The notes: generated by a model not told the origin, from the sequence alone. A stretch of DNA of 32,515 nucleotides from RGIG3135 sp964477115 (GCA_964477115.1 CAYZCY010000016.1:1-32515), one strand, 5' to 3'. Shown: positions 23,728 to 32,515, counted from the first letter of the stretch. A program made the numbers and translations.

Positions 23728-24609
23728 ATGCCTTATAGCTCAAAAGAAAAAGGGAAAGCGCCTGTTCAGGCGCTTCTCGTCATATTGCTGGTGGTTTCCC
23801 TCGTGTGCTGCACCGTTTATTCGCGCGAAGGGGAGGACGGACCTTTGCACGCCCTTCAGTCAGGCGTTCAGTCCCTCACCACTCCTTTCAAGATCGTTGG
23901 CGCGGGAATTGGCGCTGCTGGCAACAGCATCGGGTCTTCCATCGATGACGTCACTGCCGACGAGGCCAGTTTGACGCAGCTTCGTGAGCAGAACGCCGAG
24001 CTGCGCGAACTGCTCGCCCAAACCGAGGAGTATCGTCAGGAAGTCGAGCGTTTGAGCGAGCTGCTTGACATGAAGGACGACTACGATGTGGAGGGTGTTA
24101 CGGGCCGCGTTATCGGCCGCAGTACCGACGCATGGAACCAGACGGTTACGATTAACGTCGGCTCAGACGATGGCGTTGAGTCGGGCATGACCGTCATGGG
24201 TGCTTCGGGCGTGGTCGGGCAGGTGGTTTCCACCTCCGACTCGAGTTGCGTCGTTCGCCTTTTGTCGGATCCCCAATCGGGTGCGGCTGCGCTCATTCAG
24301 TCCAGCAGAGCTGAGGGTATCGTCCGCGGATCGCTCGATCGCCTCCTGTACCTCGAAAACGTCGATGCGGATGTTGCGGTGAGCGTTGGCGACGTGGTTT
24401 TGACGAGCGGCCTTGGCGGAAGCTATACCAGCGGCCTGCTTATCGGCACCGTGGTGCGCGTTGATGGCAACACGGGTGATTCGTCTCGTCGCATCGTGGT
24501 TTCTCCCAATGACACCTCCTCTTTGCTCGAAGAGGTAATCGTGGTGTTTTCCGCAGATGATCGCGTTTCGAAGAACGCTTCGGATTTGCTTGAGGGTGAT
24601 ACGCAGTGA
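23728..24609 (+). CDS. mreC: Rod shape-determining protein MreC
   Basis: A 293-residue bitopic membrane protein of the elongasome, linking MreB to PBP2 and RodA. It has an N-terminal membrane segment (about 13-27), a coiled coil (about 70-115; LREQNAELRELLAQTEEYRQEVERL as the core region) and the periplasm-side beta domains starting VTGRVIGRSTDAWNQTVTINVGSDDGV, a diagnostic MreC stretch. Length is normal. No canonical ribosome site is strong; the ATG at 23728 is 18 bases after mreB. Its stop overlaps the mreD start by four bases. Confidence 0.95.
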   Translation: MPYSSKEKGKAPVQALLVILLVVSLVCCTVYSREGEDGPLHALQSGVQSLTTPFKIVGAGIGAAGNSIGSSIDDVTADEASLTQLREQNAELRELLAQTEEYRQEVERLSELLDMKDDYDVEGVTGRVIGRSTDAWNQTVTINVGSDDGVESGMTVMGASGVVGQVVSTSDSSCVVRLLSDPQSGAAALIQSSRAEGIVRGSLDRLLYLENVDADVAVSVGDVVLTSGLGGSYTSGLLIGTVVRVDGNTGDSSRRIVVSPNDTSSLLEEVIVVFSADDRVSKNASDLLEGDTQ

Positions 24610-25124
24610 TAGACGATCGCGCTCGCTTCCTGATCATCGTCGGGGCTGTTGTAGCCGTCCTGGCCCAGATCATCATCGCGCCTAATATTGTCATTGCAGG
24701 AGCTATGCCCAACTTCCTTTTGGTGTTCGGCATGATCGTTGCCATCGCAAGCCCGCAGGAGGGGGGAGTGGTCCTTCCCTTCGTGCTCGGCTTGCTCTTC
24801 GATCTTATGGGTGGGGGCCCCGTTGGAGCTATGGCCTTTTTGCTCACCTTGGCATCCTTTGCCGTTTCGCGCGCTTTCAGCGTGCTTGATAACGAAAACC
24901 TTTTCATGCCCTTTGTGATCCTTATCGTGTCTGTGCTTGCGGTTGAGCTTTTCTACGGTGTGTTTCTCGTATGGTTTGGCGTTGACGTGCGCGTGGTTGA
25001 TGCCTTCCTGTATCGTGGCTTGCCCTGTGCTCTTTATGATGCGGTGTTCGGGCTTGTTCTCTACCCGATTTTGTCGCGTGCGTTTTCCAGCTCGTCGCAG
25101 CCAGGAATGCCCCAGTTCAAGTAA
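24606..25124 (+). CDS. mreD: Rod shape-determining protein MreD
   Basis: A 172-residue integral membrane protein with about five or six hydrophobic segments across its length, the expected size and order after mreC. It scaffolds the MreB-PBP2-RodA complex. The GTG start overlaps the mreC stop (GTGA), so translation is coupled. FVLGLLFDLMGGGPVGAMAFLLTL is the most family-like stretch. An AAGGAGGTG ribosome site for mrdA follows the stop. Confidence 0.9.
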   Translation: MIDDRARFLIIVGAVVAVLAQIIIAPNIVIAGAMPNFLLVFGMIVAIASPQEGGVVLPFVLGLLFDLMGGGPVGAMAFLLTLASFAVSRAFSVLDNENLFMPFVILIVSVLAVELFYGVFLVWFGVDVRVVDAFLYRGLPCALYDAVFGLVLYPILSRAFSSSSQPGMPQFK

Positions 25125-25139
25125 GGAGGTGCTGCGCTC

Positions 25140-27308
25140 ATGTTGACGGCAATCATAGCCGGCGTCGCCGCAGCCCTTCTTGCCGTTGTGCTCGTGGCCA
25201 TTGTTTCAAACGTCGTGAGCAAGACGAAGTCTCCCCATGCAAAATCCGCCAAGAAGGTAAGCACGCTCGATACGGTCGGCGTCGGTACCTCGCCCTTCGA
25301 GCGCCACTCGGCTGCGCGAGGAGCCCTGGCGGGAGAGGTTCACGTGGGCTCGGGCGAGGGCGGCGCGAAAAAGCCTGCCGATAGCCTGCACCCCAGGTTT
25401 ATGGCGCTTGGCGTCTTGGCTGCTGGCATTTTCGGTTCCCTTTCGGTCAAGCTCTGGACTCTGCAGATCATGGGCGGAGAACGATACGCAACCGATGCCG
25501 AGCAAAACCTATACTCCACGGTTTCCACGCCGGCGCCTCGCGGCTATATTCTCGATTCGCAGGGTGTCCCCCTGGTTAAGAACCGTTCGAGCCAGACGGT
25601 GCTCGCGGACGCAGATGTGGCAGACGATCGAGATCTGGTGCGCAGGCTTTCCACGGTGCTCGGCCTGCCCGCAAACGTCGTCCGCCAGCGTATTCAGGAC
25701 TCTTCGGGCGGCGCGCTTTCCCAGCGCGTCGTGGCAAGTGACGTTCGCTTGCGCGACGTTGCCTTCATATCCGAGCATGCCGAGGCCTTTCAGGGCGTGA
25801 GCGTTGAGACGCGCTCTGTTCGCGAATACCCCTACGGCGCGCTTGCGGCACATGTGCTTGGCTACACGGGCTCTCCCTCCGAGGAGCAGCTCAATCTAGA
25901 GCGCGAGGGTCGAGAGGTGAAGGCTACCGACACGATCGGCAAGAGCGGCATTGAGTCCCAGTACGATGACCTGCTTGCAGGCGATCATGGTTCGCGACGC
26001 GTCAAAGTTGACGTCAACGGAAACATTCTTGAAGTCGTGAGCGAAACCCAGCCCGCCAAGGGCTCTGACGTTGTGCTGACCATCGACAGCCGCGTTCAGT
26101 ACATTGCCGACTCCGCTCTGGCAAACCTGATTGCTCCGGAAGGCGTTATTGGCAAAGGTCGAGGGCTTGGTGGCGCGGCGGTTGTCATGGACGTACGCGA
26201 TGGAAGCGTTATCGCCATGTCGAGCTTCCCAACCTTTGATCCCGCCAATTTCACCGGAGGCATCTCCCAAGATGTGTGGGACCTCTACAACTCCGATGAG
26301 TCCCAGGCGCCTCTCAACAACCGCGTCATTTCGGGTCAGTACCCGGCTGCATCCACGTACAAGGCCTTTACCTCGCTTGCTGGTTTGCGTCACGGTTTTG
26401 CCGCTAAGGATACAATCTGGAACTGCACGGGCAGTTGGGACGGTTTTGGTACGGGCGATGTGCAGCGATGCCATCTTCGTACCGGTCACGGTGAACTCGA
26501 CCTGCGCGGGGGCATTGCTTTTTCCTGCGACACGGTTTTCTACGAGATCGCAAAGGCCTTCTACGATCACGGCCCCTATGGCACCGATGAGCTGAGCGAG
26601 ACGGCCCTTCAGGAGGAGATCGCTAAGTTCAACCTCGACAAGAAGACGGGGATCGACCTTGCCAACGAGGCTTCCGGACGCATTCCCACCCCCGAATGGA
26701 AGGCTGAGCAGTGGCGAAACGTTCCCTCCGAAGCGCAGTGGCGCGGCGGTGACTACACCAACATGGTCATCGGTCAGGGCGACGTTTTGGTATCTCCCAT
26801 CCAGATTGCCGTGGGATATGGCGCCGTGGCTACAGGCAAGCTGGTGAAGCCTCATCTTCTCAAGGAAGTGCGCAACGTCCTTGGCGAGACGGTGGTTAGC
26901 TATGAGCCCGAAATAGTAGGCGAGCCGGATGTGAAGCAGGAGCATCTCGAATACGTGCGCGATGGCTTACGCGGCGTTATCACCGACAACGCGTCAACTT
27001 ACAAGCTTTTCGAGAGCTACGGGCTGTACGCGGCGGGCAAGTCCGGCACGGGCGAGGTTGCAAGCGCCCCCGATGACACCGCTTGGTTCGTTGCATATGC
27101 ACCCTATGATGACCCGAAGTACGTCGCCGCGGTGGTCGTGGAATCGGGCGGCGGCGGCTCTGCCGTTGCGGCGCCGGTGTGTGCTCGTATCTTGGCTGCT
27201 GCCATGGAGGCCGATGCCGGAACGCTTGAGGCGAGCCCCTCTCGCCTTGAGGGCTTTACGGGTAAGGTAGAAGATTACGCCGGCTCTGGCGAAGCTCGAA
27301 GCGACTAG
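25140..27308 (+). CDS. mrdA: Penicillin-binding protein 2 (elongation transpeptidase) with extra N-terminal membrane segment
   Basis: A 722-residue class B PBP that cross-links side-wall peptidoglycan with RodA. The transpeptidase domain has the Ser405-Thr-Tyr-Lys408 nucleophile motif, Ser462-Cys-Asp464 as the second motif and Lys634-Ser-Gly-Thr-Gly as the third. The dimerisation domain starts around 115 (TPAPRGYILDSQGVPL at about 130-145). Two hydrophobic segments precede it: residues 3-25, and 86-108, which looks like the normal PBP2 anchor. The first and its polar linker (27-84) are an extension beyond the usual single-anchor form. A perfect AAGGAGGTG precedes ATG 25140. rodA starts 12 bases after the stop. 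Confidence 0.95.
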   Translation: MLTAIIAGVAAALLAVVLVAIVSNVVSKTKSPHAKSAKKVSTLDTVGVGTSPFERHSAARGALAGEVHVGSGEGGAKKPADSLHPRFMALGVLAAGIFGSLSVKLWTLQIMGGERYATDAEQNLYSTVSTPAPRGYILDSQGVPLVKNRSSQTVLADADVADDRDLVRRLSTVLGLPANVVRQRIQDSSGGALSQRVVASDVRLRDVAFISEHAEAFQGVSVETRSVREYPYGALAAHVLGYTGSPSEEQLNLEREGREVKATDTIGKSGIESQYDDLLAGDHGSRRVKVDVNGNILEVVSETQPAKGSDVVLTIDSRVQYIADSALANLIAPEGVIGKGRGLGGAAVVMDVRDGSVIAMSSFPTFDPANFTGGISQDVWDLYNSDESQAPLNNRVISGQYPAASTYKAFTSLAGLRHGFAAKDTIWNCTGSWDGFGTGDVQRCHLRTGHGELDLRGGIAFSCDTVFYEIAKAFYDHGPYGTDELSETALQEEIAKFNLDKKTGIDLANEASGRIPTPEWKAEQWRNVPSEAQWRGGDYTNMVIGQGDVLVSPIQIAVGYGAVATGKLVKPHLLKEVRNVLGETVVSYEPEIVGEPDVKQEHLEYVRDGLRGVITDNASTYKLFESYGLYAAGKSGTGEVASAPDDTAWFVAYAPYDDPKYVAAVVVESGGGGSAVAAPVCARILAAAMEADAGTLEASPSRLEGFTGKVEDYAGSGEARSD

Positions 27309-27320
27309 GAGGTGCGCAAG

Positions 27321-28541
27321 ATGGCAGGATTACCCCAGATCAACTCAATTCGCACGCCTGATAAGTCCATCTCGGGCGGCTCCATGAGCTCGGGTGCCTT
27401 TGGCTTCATGGACTCCATGGGCGGAAAGGTCCCTATACCCTTTTTCGCGGTGGCTGCGGTTCTCGTGGTGTACGGCCTGGTCATATGCTGGTCCGCCACT
27501 CAGGGTGACTCCGATTACAGCTTTACCAAACAGCTCGTAGGCGTTGCGCTTGGCCTTGTGCTCATGGTTTTGGCCTACAGATTCGACTACCGCCAGCTCG
27601 CCAACATGACCACCCTGTTTTTGGTGATCAACGTAGTGCTCATTCTGTCGCCTCACCTTCCTGTGATCGGTGTCGAGGCGAAGGGCGCCCAGTCGTGGAT
27701 CAAGATCGGCATGCAGGTTCAGCCCGGCGAGTTTGCCAAGGTGACCGTGGTTCTCTACGCCGCAAGCCTGCTCGCTCGCTATGGCGGTACGCTTGATGAT
27801 CCGGGCGAGTACATCAAGGTCTGCGGCCTTTTGCTCATACCCTTCCTGTGCATCATGACCCAGCCGGACTTGGGCACGGGCCTGGTGTACCTGTTCATTT
27901 CCGCAACTACGCTCGTTATGGGCGGCGCCAAGCCGAAGTATCTGCTCATCACCCTTTTGGCGGGCGTGATTGCCGTGGCGGCCGTTTTCGCCATAGACGA
28001 AGTAATCATGAACTCCACAGGCGAGTACAAGCTGCTCAAGCAGTACCAGCGCAATCGTTTGCTCGTCTTTTTGGATCCCGAAGGCGACCTTTCGGGCGAG
28101 GGCTACAACCTCGCTCAGGCAAAGATTGCCATCGGCTCGGGCGGCCTGTTCGGCAAAGGCCTGCTGAACGGAACGCAGGCAACCTTGGGGTTCTTGCCCG
28201 AAGCTCCCACTGACTTCATCTTCTGCGTGCTTGCCGAGCAGCTGGGCTTCGTGGGTTCAATGGCCCTCATTCTGCTCTACGTCGCCCTTGTTGTCTTAAG
28301 CGTCGGGATTGCACGAAACGCTGACGATTTGTTCGGAATGCTTATCGTGTGCGCTATTGTTGGCATGTGGCTATTCCAGATATTGGAAAACATCGGCATG
28401 TGCTGCGGGCTGATGCCCATTACGGGCATTCCGCTTCCGTTTGTGAGCTACGGCTCCTCGTTCATGGTGGTCAATTTCGTCATGCTCGGCCTCGTTGGGT
28501 CGGTATGGGCTCACCAGGGCAGCCGTGGCGGAAAGGCTTAG
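27321..28541 (+). CDS. rodA: SEDS peptidoglycan polymerase RodA
   Basis: A 406-residue polytopic membrane protein of the SEDS family, the glycosyltransferase that polymerises lipid II together with PBP2. About ten hydrophobic segments are visible. Family marks are AKGAQSWIKIGMQVQPGEFAK, FLCIMTQPDLGTGLVYL, RLLVFLDPEGD..GEGYNLAQAKIAIGSGGLFGKG, GFLPEAPTDFIFCVLAEQLGFVG and GIPLPFVSYGSSFM. An N-terminal soluble tail of about 38 residues is longer than usual. ATG 27321 has AGGAGGTG six bases upstream; an in-frame GTG at 27312 lies inside that ribosome site and is rejected. Confidence 0.96.
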   Translation: MAGLPQINSIRTPDKSISGGSMSSGAFGFMDSMGGKVPIPFFAVAAVLVVYGLVICWSATQGDSDYSFTKQLVGVALGLVLMVLAYRFDYRQLANMTTLFLVINVVLILSPHLPVIGVEAKGAQSWIKIGMQVQPGEFAKVTVVLYAASLLARYGGTLDDPGEYIKVCGLLLIPFLCIMTQPDLGTGLVYLFISATTLVMGGAKPKYLLITLLAGVIAVAAVFAIDEVIMNSTGEYKLLKQYQRNRLLVFLDPEGDLSGEGYNLAQAKIAIGSGGLFGKGLLNGTQATLGFLPEAPTDFIFCVLAEQLGFVGSMALILLYVALVVLSVGIARNADDLFGMLIVCAIVGMWLFQILENIGMCCGLMPITGIPLPFVSYGSSFMVVNFVMLGLVGSVWAHQGSRGGKA

Positions 28542-28542
28542 C

Positions 28543-29565
28543 ATGGGTCTTCCTATCGATATTGGCGCGGTTCTCGAGGAGGCCATCGACATAAAATCGG
28601 CGGCCGAGACTCCCATTGCCGTCAGCGTGTACATTGACGAAAGCGCTCCGGCTGACCTTGCCGCGCATGTCCGGGCGGCGTTTTCGAGTGCGAATCCGCA
28701 GGTGCGAGTAAGCATTATCTACGTGGACGACAGTCTGGGGCTTGTTCGCTCGACGGACGACATGGCCGTGATCGTTGCAGGTTTTGGGGAGAAGGTGGGC
28801 GCCAGTGCCGCCGAGCTTCGCGCAGCTGGCGTTCCCGTCATGGTGGTGTGCACGTGCCCGGATTTGGTAAGCGAAATGGCGCAGGCTTTTGGCGCGCCCG
28901 TGCCCGAGGGGGATTTGGTCTACCCTCATTGCGAAACAGGGGCCATATCGCGCCAGGAGCCCATTGTCCTCGATGAGCCTGCTCGAGCTTCGCTTGACAA
29001 GCGTATGGGGGAATGGGTTTGCGCCGTGTGTCGTGAAAAGCGTCTCGCCTTTGCGATGTCCTTTCCCTTCGTGAGAAAACCGCTTGCGCTTGATGCTGTC
29101 AACACCACCTCATTGCAAAACGCCGGTGTGGGCTTTGTGGTGTTCATTCCCGGAGCTGACATGCCCGTCATGACCCTTAACCAGGCTAAGATGTTGCTTC
29201 AGATTGCTGCGGCGTATGGCTGCCCCATGAACATCGAGCGCGCTAAGGAACTCGCCTTGGTGGTTGGCGGCGCCTTTGCCTTACGCGGCCTGGCCCGACA
29301 GGCGGTGGCCGTAGTGCCCGGTCTTGGCTGGGCTATCAAAGCTGCCGTCGGCTACGCTGGCACCGCGGCCATGGGCCGTGCCGCTATCGAGTACTTTGAA
29401 GCTGGGGGCGATGCGGCGGGTTTTGCCGCAGTGGTGGGCAAGGCGCGCCAGTCGGCTGTGGACCTTGCGGGAAAGGCGAGCGAGACGCCCGTCGGGCAAG
29501 CAGCTGCCAGTAAGGCGAAAGACGCCGTTTATCTGGCGTTCGATAAGATCAGGACACGTATCTAG
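28543..29565 (+). CDS. DUF697 (YcjF-like) protein with degenerate GTPase-like N-terminal domain
   Basis: A 340-residue protein. The C-terminal half (about 175-290) is DUF697: PFVRKPLALDAVNTTSLQNAG, then the helical FALRGLARQAVAVVPGLGWAIKAAVGYAGT, which may lie on or in the membrane. In relatives DUF697 follows a Ras-like GTPase. Here residues 20-115 look like an alpha/beta fold in which ELRAAGVPVMVVCTCPDLV sits where a G4 NKxD motif would be, yet there is no P-loop and the motif is lost. A CxxC (WVCAVCREK, about 161-170) adds a possible metal site. ATG 28543 starts one base after the rodA stop, so it belongs to the rod operon. Function unknown; an envelope role is an inference from position. 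Confidence 0.75.
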   Translation: MGLPIDIGAVLEEAIDIKSAAETPIAVSVYIDESAPADLAAHVRAAFSSANPQVRVSIIYVDDSLGLVRSTDDMAVIVAGFGEKVGASAAELRAAGVPVMVVCTCPDLVSEMAQAFGAPVPEGDLVYPHCETGAISRQEPIVLDEPARASLDKRMGEWVCAVCREKRLAFAMSFPFVRKPLALDAVNTTSLQNAGVGFVVFIPGADMPVMTLNQAKMLLQIAAAYGCPMNIERAKELALVVGGAFALRGLARQAVAVVPGLGWAIKAAVGYAGTAAMGRAAIEYFEAGGDAAGFAAVVGKARQSAVDLAGKASETPVGQAAASKAKDAVYLAFDKIRTRI

Positions 29566-29601
29566 CCCTGATTACCGAGGAAAACTGAGGAACCGAAAAC
29601 A

Positions 29602-31674
29602 ATGCATCAAACAAATCTTTGGCCGCAGCTCGAGCCTTTGCTGGCTCGCGTAGAGAGGCCTGCGCGTTATCTGAACCATGAATGGGGATGTACCCACAAA
29701 GAGGGAGCTGATTTCTCCTTCTGCATGGTGTACCCCGACACCTATGAGCTCGGTCAGGCAAACCAGGCTGTTCGCATTCTGGTGAATGAGGTCAACAAGC
29801 TCGAGGGCATGGTGGCCGAGAGGGCGTTTCTTCCTTCTGTTGACCTGATCGACATCATGCGCGAGCAGCGCCTTCCTCTGTTCTCCATCGAAAGCTGCGC
29901 CCCCTTGGGTGAGTTTGACGCCATAGGCATCACGCTTCCTCATGAGCTCGCCGCGAGCAACGTCCTTGAAACCTTAGATCTTGCGGGCCTTCCTTTGCGT
30001 GCTGTTGATCGTCAAGAGAGTCATCCCATCGTGCTTGGCGGAGGCCCTTGCGCCTTCAATCCCGAGCCGTACGCGCCCTTCTTCGACGCCATCACCATTG
30101 GCGAAGGGGAAGAGGCCCTGCCCGAGGCGCTTGAGCTCATCCGCAAGATGAGACGCCAAGGTGTGCGCCGAGCTGACATTCTTCGGGCCTTGGCTGCGGT
30201 GCCCGGAACCTACGTGCCCTCCCTGTACCGCTGGAGAAGCGAAGCCGAGGCGCAGGAGGCCGGCTCTTGGGCTGAGCCGATCTATGACGATGTGCCCGCC
30301 GTGGTTGACAAGCGCGTGTTCGAGGGCTTTGCGGAGAAGTCTGCATGGGAGCCTGCCATCGTTCCCTACACGGAAGTGGTGCACGATCGCCTCAACGTTG
30401 AGATTCTGCGCGGTTGCGCGCGTGGCTGCCGATTCTGCCAGGCCGGTATGATGTATCGTCCCGTGCGCGAGCGCTCTGCAGAAAACGTGGTGAACGCCGT
30501 ACTGTGCGGACTTGATGAGACGGGTTATGACGAGGTGAGCCTCACATCCCTGTCTTCAACCGACCATTCCCAGATCGCGCGCATTTTGACTGATGTCAAC
30601 CAGTCCTGCGCGGGCAAGGGCATTCGCGTGAGCGTTCCCTCTCAGCGCCTCGACTCTTTCGGCGTTGAGATGGCCGGCCTTGTGGCCGGTCAGAAGAAGG
30701 GCGGGCTTACCTTTGCCCCTGAAGCTGGTACCCAGCGCTTGCGCGATGTGATCAACAAAAACGTAACCGAGGATGACCTGTTCGGGGCTATAGATGCGGC
30801 GTTTTCCGCCGGTTGGAGACGCTGCAAGCTTTACTTCATGATTGGCCTTCCCACCGAAACCGACGACGACATCAAGGGCATCGCCAGCTTGGCTCAGCGA
30901 GCCTATGACCGCGCTCGTCAAAACGTTCCCGCTGATCAGCGTGGCAGCGTGAGCATGAACATCTCCTGTGCGGTGTTTGTTCCCAAGGCCCAGACCCCCT
31001 TCCAGTGGGATGGTCAGATCTCCCCTGAGGAAACCTTGCGCCGCGTGGGCCTTCTGCGTCGCAGCGTGAAGTATCGCGCCATCAACGTGGGCTGGCATGA
31101 CCCCAAGACGAGCTTCGTGGAGGCTGTCATGAGCCGCGGAGGCCGCGAGATTGCCGATTGGGTGGAGGCTGCCTGGCGTCGTGGCGCGCGCTTTGATGCA
31201 TGGACCGAGCTCTTCAACGAAGCTGCCTGGCGAGATGCAGCCGATGAGCTTGGCCTTGATCCCGAATCCATCGCCCAGGCTGTTTACGACACCGATTACG
31301 TCCTGCCCTGGACCCATATTTCCGCCGCCGTTTCCACCCGTTTCCTCGCTCTCGAGCGCAAGCGTGCCGCGCAGGGTGTCACTACGCCCGATTGCACCTT
31401 CGAGCGCTGCGTCGGCTGCGGTGCCTGCCCTACGCTTGGCGTCGACAACCAGCTTGCCGATAAGCGCGTGAGTGCGTCTCGTCATTTTGAAGATGCAGAA
31501 GGTGAGCGCAACCAGGCTGCCGGTGTCTTTCTTGACGAGGCAAGCCAGGAGCGGGAAGACGCCTTCGCCCAGGTGAAGGGCCTTACGCCCGAAGAGAAGC
31601 GTGCGCGTTTGCTTGCCGAGGGCATACGCATTCGCGAACGCGCCAAAAACGAGGAGAAGGGGGAGCTGCGCTAA
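29602..31674 (+). CDS. TIGR03960-family B12-binding-type radical SAM protein
   Basis: A 690-residue radical SAM enzyme. The N-terminal domain (about 35-200) resembles the B12-binding-like region of this family (MVYPDTYELGQANQAVRILVNEVN; GGGPCAFNPEP). The cluster-binding motif is GCARGCRFCQ with Cys272, Cys276 and Cys279. Further family marks are TSLSSTDHSQI and LTFAPEAGTQRLRDVINKNV. The C-terminal tail carries a Cys-rich motif (CTFERCVGCGACP), a possible second iron-sulfur or zinc site. The usual DxHxxG corrinoid motif is not evident, so true B12 binding is unproven. ATG 29602 follows GAGGAA. It ends in TAATG shared with the next gene, its expected DUF2344 partner. The reaction is not known; tRNA or ribosome-linked modification has been suspected from its neighbours in other genomes. 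Confidence 0.88.
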   Translation: MHQTNLWPQLEPLLARVERPARYLNHEWGCTHKEGADFSFCMVYPDTYELGQANQAVRILVNEVNKLEGMVAERAFLPSVDLIDIMREQRLPLFSIESCAPLGEFDAIGITLPHELAASNVLETLDLAGLPLRAVDRQESHPIVLGGGPCAFNPEPYAPFFDAITIGEGEEALPEALELIRKMRRQGVRRADILRALAAVPGTYVPSLYRWRSEAEAQEAGSWAEPIYDDVPAVVDKRVFEGFAEKSAWEPAIVPYTEVVHDRLNVEILRGCARGCRFCQAGMMYRPVRERSAENVVNAVLCGLDETGYDEVSLTSLSSTDHSQIARILTDVNQSCAGKGIRVSVPSQRLDSFGVEMAGLVAGQKKGGLTFAPEAGTQRLRDVINKNVTEDDLFGAIDAAFSAGWRRCKLYFMIGLPTETDDDIKGIASLAQRAYDRARQNVPADQRGSVSMNISCAVFVPKAQTPFQWDGQISPEETLRRVGLLRRSVKYRAINVGWHDPKTSFVEAVMSRGGREIADWVEAAWRRGARFDAWTELFNEAAWRDAADELGLDPESIAQAVYDTDYVLPWTHISAAVSTRFLALERKRAAQGVTTPDCTFERCVGCGACPTLGVDNQLADKRVSASRHFEDAEGERNQAAGVFLDEASQEREDAFAQVKGLTPEEKRARLLAEGIRIRERAKNEEKGELR

Positions 31675-32336
31675 TGGCTGATCCGCGATTGTTTCGTTTG
31701 CGCGTGGTGTTTGTGAAGGCTGGGCGTCTGTCTATGCTTTCCCACCTCGAGCTTTGCCGTGCCCTTGAGCGCGCCGTGCGTCGCGCGAAGCTTCCCTATG
31801 CGGTAAGCCAGGGCTTTTCGCCGCATATGCGCATCGCCTTCGGCGCGGCTTTGCCGGTGGGCGTTGGTGGTACGCATGAGTTCTTCGATTTGTTTATGGA
31901 ACGTTATGTGGCTCCCGATAAGGCCCTTGAGGCATTAAAGGCTGCAAGCGCAGAAGACCTCATGGTTCAATCGTGCTCCTACGTGGAGCATTCCGCTCCT
32001 GCGGCTTCTGTCGCCTTTCCCGTTTGTACCTATCGCGTGGTGTTTTCCGCCTCTTGTGAAGAGCTGCTGGTTCCCGATGAGATCAAGGTTGTGAGAAAGA
32101 AGAAGGAAAAGACGCTCTGCGTTTCTGATTACCTTTGCGGCCCTGTAAGCTTTGAAGAGAACGGGAAGAGCGCGGTGTTCACGCTTGAGTCCAAGCCTTC
32201 CGGAAGCCTTCGCCCAGACCTGCTGATGAGCAAGTGCGTCGAGACAAGCCTTGCTGCAGGCAAAGCCGACCAAGGTTTCGGGGTGCTTTCCATCACGCGC
32301 ATTGCGCAGCAAACGATCGAGGGAAAGGCTCTATAG
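31674..32336 (+). CDS. TIGR03936/DUF2344 radical-SAM-linked protein
   Basis: A 220-residue protein of the family that always accompanies TIGR03960 radical SAM enzymes, as a separate gene or fused. The N-terminus RLRVVFVKAGRLSMLSHLELCRALERAVRRAKLPYAVSQGFSPHMRIAFGAALPVGVGG is diagnostic in pattern (read as separate short blocks). Its ATG overlaps the upstream stop by one base (TAATG), showing tight coupling. It probably acts as partner or substrate-positioning subunit of the radical SAM enzyme. No terminator is evident after its stop. Confidence 0.9.
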   Translation: MADPRLFRLRVVFVKAGRLSMLSHLELCRALERAVRRAKLPYAVSQGFSPHMRIAFGAALPVGVGGTHEFFDLFMERYVAPDKALEALKAASAEDLMVQSCSYVEHSAPAASVAFPVCTYRVVFSASCEELLVPDEIKVVRKKKEKTLCVSDYLCGPVSFEENGKSAVFTLESKPSGSLRPDLLMSKCVETSLAAGKADQGFGVLSITRIAQQTIEGKAL

Positions 32337-32419
32337 ACACGAATTGTGTGCTTGCGTTCGTGGGCGTTTGTGGGCTGCGGGCTTAAGGGGCTTGGGTAAA
32401 AGAATCTGAAAAATTGTCC

Positions 32420-32447
32420 TTGTCCAGCTCGTGCTTATGTGTATAAT
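32420..32447 (+). promoter_or_regulatory. Promoter of the tRNA-Asp gene
   Basis: TTGTCC (32420-32425) and a perfect TATAAT (32442-32447) with a 16-base spacer, 18 bases before the tRNA 5' end. This is the clearest sigma-70-type promoter in the window. The gap from 32337 to here holds no other feature. Confidence 0.75.
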
Positions 32448-32465
32448 AGACAAGCTGCAAAACAC

Positions 32466-32515
<50 letters not shown>

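Noticed and set aside
29602..31674. Confident corrinoid binding by the TIGR03960 protein
   Set aside because: The name of the family suggests B12 binding, but I could not find the DxHxxG motif, so only the family call is kept.

Overview
This window reads as chromosomal DNA from a Coriobacteriia-type actinobacterium (Eggerthellaceae-like). That is inferred from gene style and order: moderately high GC, a rod operon mreB-mreC-mreD-mrdA-rodA followed by a TIGR03960/TIGR03936 radical-SAM pair, a LytTR/GHKL two-component pair, and a fused two-domain EcfA. No rRNA or other species marker is present. A run of exactly 100 N at 1235-1334 marks a scaffold join, so the source is a draft or metagenome assembly.

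Layout. (1) 1-3890, + strand: a terminator, a cobalamin riboswitch, and a four-gene operon (transcobalamin-like lipoprotein, EcfT, double EcfA, ECF S component) that is very probably a B12 importer. (2) 3892-9774, - strand: a GHKL sensor kinase, a LytTR response regulator and a large M6-like cell-wall-anchored metalloprotease. (3) 10076-14743, + strand: four genes with zinc ribbons. Three match the Bacillus YdjG-YdjH-YdjI membrane-stress set (TFIIB-like zinc ribbon, TPM domain, SPFH/virion-core-like). The usual PspA partner is absent and a DUF4428/SHOCT protein stands in its place. (4) 14827-16623, + strand: a winged-helix/LicC/LicA fusion. (5) 16677-17852, - strand: a membrane-anchored polysaccharide deacetylase. 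(6) 17982-22365, - strand: a three-gene cluster of an ArsM-like methyltransferase paralogue lacking a key cysteine, a CobW-like GTPase with an altered metal motif, and an ArsM-ArsS (methyltransferase-radical SAM) fusion. (7) 22654-29565, + strand: mreB, mreC, mreD, mrdA, rodA and a DUF697 protein. (8) 29602-32336, + strand: a B12-binding-type radical SAM protein and its DUF2344 partner. (9) The window ends inside a tRNA-Asp (GTC) gene with a clear promoter.

How the parts fit. Several blocks serve the cell envelope: rod-shape synthesis, phosphocholine-type decoration, polysaccharide deacetylation, a surface protease with a likely sensor pair, and an SPFH/TPM stress module. The B12 importer, the CobW-like GTPase and the radical-SAM pair suggest cofactor-rich anaerobic metabolism. 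The best candidate for an undescribed system is region 6: two related ArsM-type methyltransferases, one lacking a key cysteine, around a divergent G3E GTPase and an ArsS radical SAM domain. The likely product is an organoarsenical or a related thiophilic compound. Second is region 3. All family calls come from motifs read by eye; no database search was run.
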